Below are positions 1-6,072 of a stretch of 12,913 nucleotides of DNA, in pieces. A program made the position numbers and the translations under genes. This DNA is from an uncultured Collinsella sp. Lineage in GTDB: Bacteria > Actinomycetota > Coriobacteriia > Coriobacteriales > Coriobacteriaceae. The stretch lies in assembly GCA_902489855.1 (NCBI GenBank), contig CABUBS010000045.1:1-12913 (forward strand). Reading direction: 5' to 3'. Each line of letters starts with the position of its first letter. The stretch's first letter is position 1. The notes below the pieces were generated by a model. It was not told the origin of the DNA. It searched no databases and saw nothing but the letters and a program-made list of their open reading frames with translations.

Positions 1-45
1 GCCTGACGATACGGTCGGCTAGAAATTCATCCGACCATAAGCAAC

Positions 46-92
46 AAGGCCCCCGAGCAGCTTATTAAACTGCTCGGGGGCCTTTTAATTTA
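46..92 (+). terminator. Rho-independent terminator at left edge
   Basis: A perfect 15-bp inverted repeat (46-60 paired with 70-84, GC-rich core GGCCCCCGAGCAG) has a 9-base loop and is followed on the plus strand by TTTTAATTT. This is a strong terminator for a plus-strand gene ending to the left. One reading frame open from base 2 reaches TAG at 20-22, 24 bases before the stem, and could be the last codons of that gene, but seven codons are too few to judge. On the minus strand the stem is followed by TTGTTGCTT, only moderately U-rich, so it may also stop argR transcripts arriving from the right. The base-pairing is read directly; the direction of use is inferred. Confidence 0.85.
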
Positions 93-210
93 AAGCGACC
101 TGGTGGGCGGTCTTTATACCGACAAACAAAAAGGCGGTACCGACCAACGTCAATACCACTTACAAGCCACGATGTCAGCGCGCACAGTGCCGAGCGCACG
201 ACCCGCACGC

Positions 211-648
211 CTACTTGCGAGAATTGCTCAGCTTATTGATCAGCGCCTCGAGACGCTCGCCGTCCTCAGCCGTCTGAGCGATGACCAAGATGGTGTCATT
301 GCCGGCAAGCGAGCCAAGCACATCGGGCAACTCAGCTGCGTCAACGGCGGCGGCGATGCCGGAGGCCGTACCGGGTTGAGCTTTAATCATGACGAGGTTG
401 TCGGTGCGCAGAACGCCGGTAACGAGTTCGGAGACCATGCGCTGCAGATGCAGGTCCTCTGCCAGGACATAGATGCCCTCAGGGAGCTTACGCAGCCCCA
501 TATCGGCAATATCGCGAGAGACGGTCGCCTGCGTGCAATCAAAGCCCATGGCGCGGAGCTCATCCACCAGCACACGCTGCGTACGCACGTCTTTGTTGCG
601 CACAATATCTCTGATGGCATCCTGGCGCCCATTGCGTTTTTTAGCCAT
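211..648 (-). CDS. argR: Arginine repressor ArgR
   Basis: This is a 145-residue arginine-responsive transcription factor. The family works as a hexamer in which arginine binding to the C-terminal domain allows DNA binding at ARG boxes of arginine biosynthesis and catabolism genes. The N-terminal winged helix-turn-helix (about residues 8-68) contains the recognition-helix motif QATVSRDI (40-47). The C-terminal oligomerisation and arginine-binding domain (about 78-145) contains GTASGIAAAVDAAELPDV and GNDT (116-119). Most relatives I recall carry GDDT there, so the first acidic residue is Asn117. I chose ATG at 648 because GGAG and GAGGG lie 5-11 bases upstream; an in-frame TTG at 681 would add 11 residues but has no good ribosome binding site. 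The gene is monocistronic in this window and has its own likely promoter (699-728). Confidence 0.95.
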   Translation of the reverse strand: MAKKRNGRQDAIRDIVRNKDVRTQRVLVDELRAMGFDCTQATVSRDIADMGLRKLPEGIYVLAEDLHLQRMVSELVTGVLRTDNLVMIKAQPGTASGIAAAVDAAELPDVLGSLAGNDTILVIAQTAEDGERLEALINKLSNSRK

Positions 649-698
649 ACAAACCCTCACTCCAAAAGATGGCGGAGACAATCAATCAGTGATTGAAT

Positions 699-728
699 AG
701 TTTAGCGCTATTTGAAGGCTTTTGTGAA
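699..728 (-). promoter_or_regulatory. Likely argR promoter with ARG-box-like overlap
   Basis: On the minus strand, TTCACA (complement of 723-728) lies 18 bases upstream of TAAACT (complement of 699-704), matching the sigma-70 consensus at 5/6 and 4/6. It would start transcription about 690, leaving a leader of about 40 bases. The plus strand at 723-740 reads TGTGAATAAGAACGCATT. Its left half fits the ARG-box half-site TNTGAAT and its right half is degenerate. Overlap with the -35 would suit autorepression by ArgR, which is common in the family. The promoter is an inference from consensus. Confidence 0.5.
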
Positions 729-736
729 TAAGAACG

Positions 737-774
737 CATTTCGAAACAATTCTATGCAAGTTTGTTTCGAAATG
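737..774. promoter_or_regulatory. Perfect 13-bp inverted repeat with TTTCGAAA cores
   Basis: CATTTCGAAACAA at 737-749 is repeated as its exact reverse complement at 762-774, around a 12-base spacer. Each arm also contains the 8-bp palindrome TTTCGAAA (739-746 and 765-772), with centres 26 bp apart, so the site can be read as two tandem palindromes on similar helix faces or as one hairpin. It begins 8 bases past the glycosyltransferase stop and lies upstream of the argR promoter. No T-run follows on the minus strand, so it does not look like a standard terminator. It may be a two-site operator for an unidentified regulator. Confidence 0.6.
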
Positions 775-781
775 AGCGTCT

Positions 782-1831
782 CTAGGCCGTTTTGGCACCC
801 GTCCGGTTGAGAAAAGCCGCCAAATGCGTGCACATCACGCAACGTGTGGGCCTTGCGCTTGCAATTGGTCCAAACAACAAGCCGAGTCCACGATGGTCAT
901 CCTTGAGGGCTGCAACCATCTGACGGGTTCGAGGCGCCTCGAGCATATCACGCATACGAGCAGAGCGCTCGATTGATGACACCCCATGCGGGCTCAGACA
1001 CAAATTCTCAATGCAGGCGACCAGGCCGGCAAAGTAGAACTTCTGGCTCGCCATCTTCAGTTGGCTGCCATCGCCCGCCTCCACAAGCGAATCAGTAAGC
1101 TCATCGAGAGCCTGGACATCATCGGAAAGCCTGGCAAACATGGTGGGGTCAAAAACATCCGTAAGCTTTGGCGCCACTGCGTGGAAACAAGCGTCACCGC
1201 ACCCGGACACACGTTGTGCCTGCGAAAGCGCGCATGCCATAAACCCAACGGTACGATAAGCCTTGTCATGCGACAGGCACGCATCGAACAACGAGCGGCT
1301 GTACATAACACCCGAAGTCTGCGCAATCAAGCCGCTCGGAATGAGCTGAGCCAGCTCACGCGCCATCGAAGACGGGTCCTCGATAGCAAGAGGGGCAACG
1401 TCCAAGACATGCGAATGGCGCTCTCGATGCGCATCGTAGCGATCGTGTGACACCGTGGGGAACACTATGTCGGCCGCGGCGTCACACGCAGCATCAACCA
1501 TCTTGGAAAGCGACTGCGGCGCAAACCACTCGTCGGCATTCATGGCAATAATCTGAGATCCGCGAGAAGCGGCAAAGCCAGCACGCAGACACGCGCCACG
1601 CGCCGCATCCTCGACGTCAATCAAATCGATGTGAATATCCCTGCCGGCAGTAACTTCGAGCGAGTGGCGCACGCCAGGGGCCGTATCGCGACACACGACG
1701 ACAATCTGCAGATCATAGAGGTCTTGGTTCTGGACGCTTTCGAGCGCACGCATCGCATAGCTGGGCGAACCCTCAACTACGAGGATCACCGAAAGTCGCG
1801 GATGCGAGCCACGTCGAACCAAGTTTTCCAT
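782..1831 (-). CDS. GT2-like family glycosyltransferase, divergent
   Basis: This 349-residue protein starts with a GT-A fold signature: LSVILVVEG (13-21) for the first strand and nucleotide-binding region, ALESVQNQ (29-36), and LQIVVVC (41-47). The metal-site region reads IAMNADEWFAP (95-105), where typical GT2 enzymes have DxD followed by an acidic residue; here the first Asp is Asn98 and Asp100 is kept. The C-terminal half (about 220-349) is not recognisable to me, and no clear membrane segment is visible. The likely role is sugar transfer to a cell-surface polymer, but neither donor nor acceptor can be inferred. ATG at 1831 directly abuts GAGAGG, which is too close for a ribosome binding site. 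TTG at 1822, nine bases after GAGAGG, may be the real start. The 149-base gap to truA holds no convincing promoter or terminator. Confidence 0.65.
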   Translation of the reverse strand: MENLVRRGSHPRLSVILVVEGSPSYAMRALESVQNQDLYDLQIVVVCRDTAPGVRHSLEVTAGRDIHIDLIDVEDAARGACLRAGFAASRGSQIIAMNADEWFAPQSLSKMVDAACDAAADIVFPTVSHDRYDAHRERHSHVLDVAPLAIEDPSSMARELAQLIPSGLIAQTSGVMYSRSLFDACLSHDKAYRTVGFMACALSQAQRVSGCGDACFHAVAPKLTDVFDPTMFARLSDDVQALDELTDSLVEAGDGSQLKMASQKFYFAGLVACIENLCLSPHGVSSIERSARMRDMLEAPRTRQMVAALKDDHRGLGLLFGPIASARPTRCVMCTHLAAFLNRTGAKTA

Positions 1832-1980
1832 CCTCTCGACAGCAATAAATCAAACTGTCGTTCATGGTACACCCCGGCAATAAAAGCAACAGGCCGTCAG
1901 GTTCGATGCACGCCAAGAACAGATGTTGCACACGCGCAGCCCACACATGGCAAAGGTCGGCTAGGCGCGCACCAAGCCCC

Positions 1981-2805
1981 CTAGTCGAGCACGACGAGCT
2001 CGGCGGGGTCGTAATCGACACCCATAAACGTAAGGCCGCAGGCAGGCGCCGTGGGACCGGCGGCAGTACGGTCACAGGTGTCAATAACCTCGCGCATCCA
2101 CTCGGGATCGCGGCGATGCATGCCAATCTCCACGAGCGTGCCGACGATGGTACGGACCATCGAATGCAGAAACGCGTTGCCCTCGATAGTAAAGGTCAGA
2201 ATATCCTCGCCAAAGGCGACTTCGTGGCCAAACTCGGCGCGCATCACGCAACGGTGCGTAGGCTTGCCAACGGCCGAGGCGACCTTGCAAAAGCTCTTGA
2301 AGTCCTGCTCGCCCAAGAGCGCGGGGCAAGCCGCCTCCATGGCATCGACATCGAGCGGATAGCGATGCCACCAAACCGCACCGCGCGAGAGCACGGGGCG
2401 CGCATCGCGATCGGCGATACGATACGTATATGTACGGGACCGCGCATCAAAGCGGGCAGAAAAGCCCTTACGAGCCTTGTAGACCTCGTTTATGGCGATA
2501 TCTTTGGGCAGGAGGGCATCCATAGCCCGCAGCCACCTACGGCGCGTTAAAGACAGCTCAGCGTCCGTTACGGGCACGCTGATGTACTGGGCCACCGCGT
2601 GCACGCCGGCATCGGTACGCCCCGCACACGTCAGATCGATCGGGCGGCGCAACAGTGTCTCAATAGCACGACGAAGCTCGCCTGCAACCGTCGTCTGTCC
2701 CGGCTGCTCGGCAAATCCGCTATAGAACGAGCCGTCATAGGCCACGCGAAACACCAACGTGGCATCGAGCTCGGGAATCGAATTGAAATCAGACGGCGCG
2801 GTCAT
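1981..2805 (-). CDS. truA: tRNA pseudouridine synthase A (positions 38-40)
   Basis: TruA converts uridine to pseudouridine at positions 38, 39 and 40 of the anticodon arm of many tRNAs. The 274-residue product has the family layout: strand FRVAYDGSFYSGFA (19-32), the catalytic motif AGRTDAGVHA (61-70) with nucleophile Asp65, FSARFDARSRTYTYRI (115-130), and the C-terminal domain with FLHSMVRTIVGTLVEIG (212-228). ATG at 2805 is preferred because GGGAG lies 5 bases upstream; TTG at 2820 is an in-frame alternative lacking such a site. The gene follows the rplQ terminator by only 35 bases, so it either depends on readthrough or has a promoter overlapping the terminator. Placement after rplQ is common in Gram-positive bacteria. 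Confidence 0.97.
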   Translation of the reverse strand: MTAPSDFNSIPELDATLVFRVAYDGSFYSGFAEQPGQTTVAGELRRAIETLLRRPIDLTCAGRTDAGVHAVAQYISVPVTDAELSLTRRRWLRAMDALLPKDIAINEVYKARKGFSARFDARSRTYTYRIADRDARPVLSRGAVWWHRYPLDVDAMEAACPALLGEQDFKSFCKVASAVGKPTHRCVMRAEFGHEVAFGEDILTFTIEGNAFLHSMVRTIVGTLVEIGMHRRDPEWMREVIDTCDRTAAGPTAPACGLTFMGVDYDPAELVVLD

Positions 2806-2840
2806 GGGCGCTCCCAACAAACAATCAACGGTATCGCAAC

Positions 2841-2871
2841 AAAAAAAGAGGGGTACGCGAACGTACCCCTC
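2841..2871 (-). terminator. Terminator of the alpha operon after rplQ
   Basis: On the minus strand a 10-bp perfect stem (2862-2871 with 2848-2857; GAGGGGTACG) closes a TTCG tetraloop and is followed by TTTTTTT (2841-2847). This is a textbook intrinsic terminator 26 bases past the rplQ stop. It separates the ribosomal operon from truA, which starts 35 bases later. The loop is closed by G-C rather than the extra-stable C-G arrangement. Confidence 0.95.
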
Positions 2872-2897
2872 GAATATAGCCTATGCAGACGGAATGT

Positions 2898-3380
2898 CTA
2901 CTCAGCGGTCTCCTCAGCAGGAGCCTCCTCGGCAGCGGTCTCCTCGGCAGCCTCAACCTTCTTGGGAGCAGCGGCCTTCTTGGGGGCCGGAGCAGCCTTC
3001 TTGGCCTTAGGCGTGCAAGGCTCGGTGACGAGCTCCATGATAACGATAGGAGCGTTGTCGCCCTTACGGTTACCGAGCTTCATGATGCGGGTGTAACCGC
3101 CGTTGCGGTCCTGCCACATGCCCTGGGCAGCCTTGTCGAAAATCTCGGCAACGAGCTGCTTATCGCCGAGCTTGGCGATGGCCAGACGACGAGAGTGCAG
3201 GTCGCCCTTCTTGGCCCAGGTGATGATCGGCTCGACGACCGAACGCAGCGCCTTAGCGCGGGTCTCGGTGGTCTTGATGCGGTCGTTCTCGAAGAGGGCC
3301 TTGGCAAGGCTCTTCTTCATGGCCTTGGTGTGGCTCGCATCGGTGCCGAGCTTCAGGCCCTTCTTAACGTTGTGACGCAT
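2898..3380 (-). CDS. rplQ: 50S ribosomal protein L17 with long C-terminal tail
   Basis: L17 binds 23S rRNA near the peptide exit tunnel of the large subunit. The start MRHNVKKGLKLGTDASHTKAM is diagnostic, followed by RIKTTETRAKALR (34-46) and the NGGYTRIMKLGNRKGDNAP block (93-111). The core ends near residue 120, as in most bacteria. Residues 121-160 form a low-complexity tail: first Lys/Ala/Pro-rich (about 124-141), then Ala/Glu-rich (about 142-160). Such tails are known in actinobacterial L17. The tail DNA contains internal direct repeats (2903-2950). ATG at 3380 has GGAG about 10 bases upstream. It is the last gene of the alpha operon, 30 bases after rpoA, and is followed by a strong terminator. 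Confidence 0.98.
   Translation of the reverse strand: MRHNVKKGLKLGTDASHTKAMKKSLAKALFENDRIKTTETRAKALRSVVEPIITWAKKGDLHSRRLAIAKLGDKQLVAEIFDKAAQGMWQDRNGGYTRIMKLGNRKGDNAPIVIMELVTEPCTPKAKKAAPAPKKAAAPKKVEAAEETAAEEAPAEETAE
2903..2950. repeat. Direct repeats encoding the L17 Glu/Ala tail
   Basis: An 18-base unit, CAGCGGTCTCCTC(A/G)GCAG, occurs at 2903-2920 and 2933-2950 with one difference, offset by 30 bases (10 codons). Each copy encodes an Ala-Glu-Glu-Thr-Ala type segment on the minus strand. Next to it CCTTCTTGG recurs at 2958, 2975 and 2996, encoding the Pro-Lys-Lys repeats. The pattern suggests tail growth by slippage or short duplications. Confidence 0.8.
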
Positions 3381-3410
3381 GGTCTAGTTTCTCCTCAAAT
3401 ATGCGAAGCA

Positions 3411-4352
3411 TTAAGCCTTCAGGCTCAGGCCCATGGACTCAAGCTTGTCCTTCACTTCCTCGATCGACTTAACACCGAAGTTACGGATGTTCAGCAGATC
3501 GTTCTCCGAGAACTCAACGAGCTGACGGACCGAGTGAATGCTGGCGCGCTTAAGGCAGTTGTAGGAACGGACGGAAAGGTCCAGATCCTCGATCTGCTTG
3601 TCCAGTTCGGCGTTGTCGTTGGTGACCTCGGGAGCGAAGATCGAAGCCTCCTCCTCGACCTCGGGGGTCTCGGCAAGGTTCATAAAGGCGGCCATATGCT
3701 GGTTGATGATATTGGCAGCCTGGACCACGGCGTCGCGCGGGGCGATGGAACCGTTGGTCTCGATCTCGAGGACAAGGCGGTCGTAGTCGGTGTGCTGACC
3801 GACACGGCAAGCCTCAACGAGCTTGGCGCAACGGGACACCGGCGAGTACAGCGAGTCGACGTGGATCACACCGATGGGATCGTTGTCGCGCTTGTTAGCC
3901 TCGCCAGAGACATAGCCGCGGCCATAGCCGATGCGCATGCTCATGGTGAGATGGCCACCCTCGGTGAGCGTAGCAATGTGCTGCTCGGGGTTGACCAACT
4001 CAAACTCGGACGGAATAAAGAAGTCCGCACCGGTGACCTCGCAGGGGCCGTCAACCGAGATGGTGGCGGTCGCCTCGTCGGTCGTGCCGAGAGCCCTGAA
4101 GACAAGACCCTTGACATTCAGGACGATGTCGGTGACATCCTCGACCATGTTAGGGATGGTCATGAACTCGTGCTGCGCGCCATCGATCTGAATAGCCTCG
4201 ACGGCTGCACCCTCGAGCGAGGACAGAAGAACGCGACGAAGGGAGTTACCCAGCGTATCGCCGTAGCCACGCTCGAGCGGCTCGACGGAGACACGAGCAG
4301 ACGTCTCGTTGATCTCTTCGACCTGAACCTGAGGCCTAATGAATTCTGACAT
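3411..4352 (-). CDS. rpoA: DNA-directed RNA polymerase subunit alpha
   Basis: The alpha subunit dimerises to nucleate RNA polymerase assembly, and its C-terminal domain contacts promoter UP elements and activators. The 313-residue product has the N-terminal domain (1 to about 228) with the dimerisation motif YGDTLGNSLRRVLLSSLEGAA (30-50). An acidic linker follows (about 229-250, including EVEEEAS). The C-terminal domain (about 251-313) keeps the DNA-contact motif VRSYNCLKRA (261-270), where Arg262 and Asn265 correspond to E. coli Arg265 and Asn268. Length is usual for Gram-positive bacteria. ATG at 4352 has TGGAGG six bases upstream. It sits 32 bases after rpsD and 30 before rplQ, the standard alpha-operon position. 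Confidence 0.99.
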   Translation of the reverse strand: MSEFIRPQVQVEEINETSARVSVEPLERGYGDTLGNSLRRVLLSSLEGAAVEAIQIDGAQHEFMTIPNMVEDVTDIVLNVKGLVFRALGTTDEATATISVDGPCEVTGADFFIPSEFELVNPEQHIATLTEGGHLTMSMRIGYGRGYVSGEANKRDNDPIGVIHVDSLYSPVSRCAKLVEACRVGQHTDYDRLVLEIETNGSIAPRDAVVQAANIINQHMAAFMNLAETPEVEEEASIFAPEVTNDNAELDKQIEDLDLSVRSYNCLKRASIHSVRQLVEFSENDLLNIRNFGVKSIEEVKDKLESMGLSLKA

Positions 4353-4384
4353 GTATTACCTCCAGCCTCAGCAGCCCGGATGGA

Positions 4385-4981
4385 CTACTTAGAGTAGAGC
4401 TCGACGATGAGCTGCTCGTTGATATCACCGCTGATCTGCTCACGCGTCGGCAGAGCGAGCACGTTACCAGACAGCTTCTCGATATCGACCTCGAGCCAGC
4501 CAGGGACCTCAAAGCGCTCGGAGGAAATCAGAGCCTCCTTGATGGGGAGGAGGTCACGGAACTTCTCGCCGACAGCGACGACGTCGCCGGCCTTGACGCG
4601 GTAGGACGGGATGTCCACGCGCTTGCCGTTCACGGTGAAGTGACCGTGACGGACGGACTGACGAGCCTCTTTGCGGGTGCGGGCGAAGCCAAGACGGAAG
4701 ACGACGTTGTCGAGGCGAGACTCAAGGATGATCATGAGGTTCTCACCGGTGACGCCGTTCATCTTACGGGCCTTGTTGAAGTAGCCGTGGAACTGCTTCT
4801 CCAGAACGCCATAGATGAACTTGACCTTCTGCTTCTCGCGCAGCTGCATGCCGTACTCAGATTCCTTGCGACGGCGCTTGGGCTGACGGATAGATTCCTT
4901 CTTGCTGCTGTAACCGAGCTCAGCGGGATCGATCCCGAGCTGACGGCAGCGCTTAAGAACAGGAGTCCTGTCGATTGCCAT
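4385..4981 (-). CDS. rpsD: 30S ribosomal protein S4, zinc-free form
   Basis: S4 is a primary 16S rRNA binder that starts assembly of the small subunit body; in E. coli it also represses the alpha operon translationally. The 198-residue product has a helical N-terminal domain and the S4 RNA-binding domain around SRLDNVVFRLGFARTRKEARQ (88-108), HGHFTVNGKRVDIPSYRVKAGD (112-133). The N-terminus contains only one Cys (Cys12), so it is the zinc-free (C-minus) form. Its location inside the alpha operon, between rpsK and rpoA, means S4 autoregulation of this operon is possible; in some Firmicutes rpsD stands alone. ATG at 4981 has AAAGGA 10 bases upstream. Confidence 0.98.
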   Translation of the reverse strand: MAIDRTPVLKRCRQLGIDPAELGYSSKKESIRQPKRRRKESEYGMQLREKQKVKFIYGVLEKQFHGYFNKARKMNGVTGENLMIILESRLDNVVFRLGFARTRKEARQSVRHGHFTVNGKRVDIPSYRVKAGDVVAVGEKFRDLLPIKEALISSERFEVPGWLEVDIEKLSGNVLALPTREQISGDINEQLIVELYSK

Positions 4982-5000
4982 ATTGATACGATCCTTTCAG

Positions 5001-5405
5001 TTACACGCGGCGACGCTTCTTGGGGCGGCAGCCGTTGTGCGGAATGGGGGTCTTGTCCTGGATGCTCGAGACCTCGAGGCCAGCAGCCTGGAGGGAGCGG
5101 ATGGCGGTCTCACGACCGGAGCCGGGGCCCTTGACGAAGACGGAAACCTTCTTCATACCGTGCTCCATGGCCTGCTTGGCAGCAGCCTCGGCAGCCATCT
5201 GGGCAGCGAACGGCGTGGACTTACGGGAGCCCTTGAAGCCCACCTGGCCAGCCGACTTCCAGGAAATGACGTTGCCCTGGGGATCGGTGATCGAAACGAT
5301 CGTGTTGTTGAACGTAGAACGGATGTGAGCCTGGCCCACGGAAATGTTCTTACGGTCCGCGCGCTTCAGACGGGCAGCGCGAACGTTCTTCTTAGCAGTA
5401 GCCAT
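5001..5405 (-). CDS. rpsK: 30S ribosomal protein S11
   Basis: S11 lies on the platform of the small subunit near the mRNA exit site and contacts 16S rRNA. The 134-residue product shows the family blocks AHIRSTFNNTIVSITDPQGN (26-45), KGSRKSTPFAAQMAAE (58-73), FVKGPGSGRE (90-99) and the basic end TPIPHNGCRPKKRRRV (119-134). ATG at 5405 is preceded by AAGGAG at 10 bases, and this ribosome binding site overlaps the rpsM stop codon, which suggests translational coupling. Spacing is 14 bases to rpsM and 19 to rpsD. Confidence 0.99.
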   Translation of the reverse strand: MATAKKNVRAARLKRADRKNISVGQAHIRSTFNNTIVSITDPQGNVISWKSAGQVGFKGSRKSTPFAAQMAAEAAAKQAMEHGMKKVSVFVKGPGSGRETAIRSLQAAGLEVSSIQDKTPIPHNGCRPKKRRRV

Positions 5406-5419
5406 CTATCTAGCGCTCC

Positions 5420-5794
5420 TTATTTCTTCTTCTTAGCACCGATCTGACGCTTCGGGCCCTTGCGGGTACGAGCGTTAGTGTGGGTGCGCTGGCCGCGGAC
5501 CGGGAGGCCCTTGCGGTGACGAAGGCCGCGGTTGCAGCCGATGTCCATAAGGCGCTTGACGTTCTGGTTGCGCTCACGGCGGAGGTCGCCCTCAACCATG
5601 ATCTGGTTCTTATCGATATAATCGCGGATGGCGTTAACCTCATCCTCGGTGAGGTCCTTAACGCGCGTATCCACGTTAACGTTGCACTCGACGCAGATCT
5701 TCGTCGCAGTGGTGCGGCCGATGCCGTAAATGTAGGTCAGACCGATCTCAACGCGCTTCTCACGCGGGAGGTCGACACCATTAATACGGGCCAA
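5420..5794 (-). CDS. rpsM: 30S ribosomal protein S13 (TTG start)
   Basis: S13 sits in the head of the 30S subunit, contacts the P-site tRNA through its C-terminal tail and bridges to the 50S subunit. The 124-residue product begins MARINGVDLPREKRVEIGLT and contains YIYGIGRTTA (22-31), the loop GLRHRKGLPVRGQRT (89-103) and the tail NARTRKGPKRQIGAKKKK. The start codon is TTG (5792-5794), since the conserved ARINGVDLP sequence begins at its second codon and GAGGAG lies six bases upstream. The ribosome binding site overlaps the end of rpmJ. A TTG start on such a highly expressed gene may limit its translation rate. Confidence 0.98.
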   Translation of the reverse strand: MARINGVDLPREKRVEIGLTYIYGIGRTTATKICVECNVNVDTRVKDLTEDEVNAIRDYIDKNQIMVEGDLRRERNQNVKRLMDIGCNRGLRHRKGLPVRGQRTHTNARTRKGPKRQIGAKKKK

Positions 5795-5808
5795 CGTAGT
5801 CTCCTCTC

Positions 5809-5922
5809 TTAACCCTGACGCTGCTTATGACGGGGGTTCTCGCAAATGACGAGGACCTTGCCATGGCGCCTAATGATTTTGCACTTATCGCACATCTTCT
5901 TGACCGAAGGACGTACCTTCAT
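5809..5922 (-). CDS. rpmJ: 50S ribosomal protein L36 (zinc-binding form)
   Basis: This 37-residue ribosomal protein has no competing reading frame of note. The translation starts MKVRPSVKKMCDKC and ends ENPRHKQRQG, the complete L36 pattern. L36 is a small zinc-ribbon protein of the large subunit that helps fix 23S rRNA helices. Zinc ligands Cys11, Cys14, Cys27 and His32 are all present, so it is the C-plus form. ATG at 5920-5922 has AAGGA six bases upstream; TAA is at 5809-5811. It leads the rpmJ-rpsM-rpsK-rpsD-rpoA-rplQ cluster and is separated from infA by 150 bases. Confidence 0.98.
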   Translation of the reverse strand: MKVRPSVKKMCDKCKIIRRHGKVLVICENPRHKQRQG

Positions 5923-5971
5923 CGTTCTTCCTTTCGGTAGCGCTCAAACTACTTCCCTACTATCTACTCGC

Positions 5972-6048
5972 CCAGCCGCAGGCGTTTAAAACTATGGCTG
6001 GTCTTCACACACAATCCGACCGTAGGTTGAGCTAAGCCTGCAGTCGGA
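5972..6048 (-). other. Structured spacer between infA and rpmJ
   Basis: Two inverted repeats lie in the 150-base gap ahead of the alpha-operon genes. The upstream one (6037-6048 with 6015-6026, loop of 10) pairs TCCGACTGCAGG with CCTACGGTCGGA, with one G-U and one mismatch in 12 pairs. The second (5996-6001 with 5972-5977) pairs CCAGCC with GGCTGG around an 18-base loop. Neither is followed by a T-run, so termination is unlikely. The position matches where E. coli S4 represses its alpha operon, which makes an S4-responsive leader a possible but unproven role. Confidence 0.5.
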
Positions 6049-6072
6049 AATGGAGTGCGTGTATGCGTGCCG

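Noticed and set aside
2..22. Possible last codons of a plus-strand gene ending TAG at 20-22
   Set aside because: Only seven codons are visible. The following terminator fits, but the frame cannot be confirmed.
13..36. GGTCGG/CCGACC inverted repeat before the left terminator
   Set aside because: Six pairs with a 12-base loop and no further context; likely chance.
124..146. Possible argR terminator (GGTCGGTACCGCC followed by TTTTTGTTTG on the minus strand)
   Set aside because: The palindrome leaves almost no loop and only about four stable pairs with a bulge, so I do not call it a terminator.
1864..2550. Plus-strand open frame opposite truA
   Set aside because: Antisense to a clear truA; composition is not protein-like.
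2883..4349. Long plus-strand open frame (488 codons) opposite rplQ and rpoA
   Set aside because: It is antisense to two certain genes, and its Leu/Val/Asp-rich repetitive translation reflects codon bias of the real strand. No ribosome binding site or family match.
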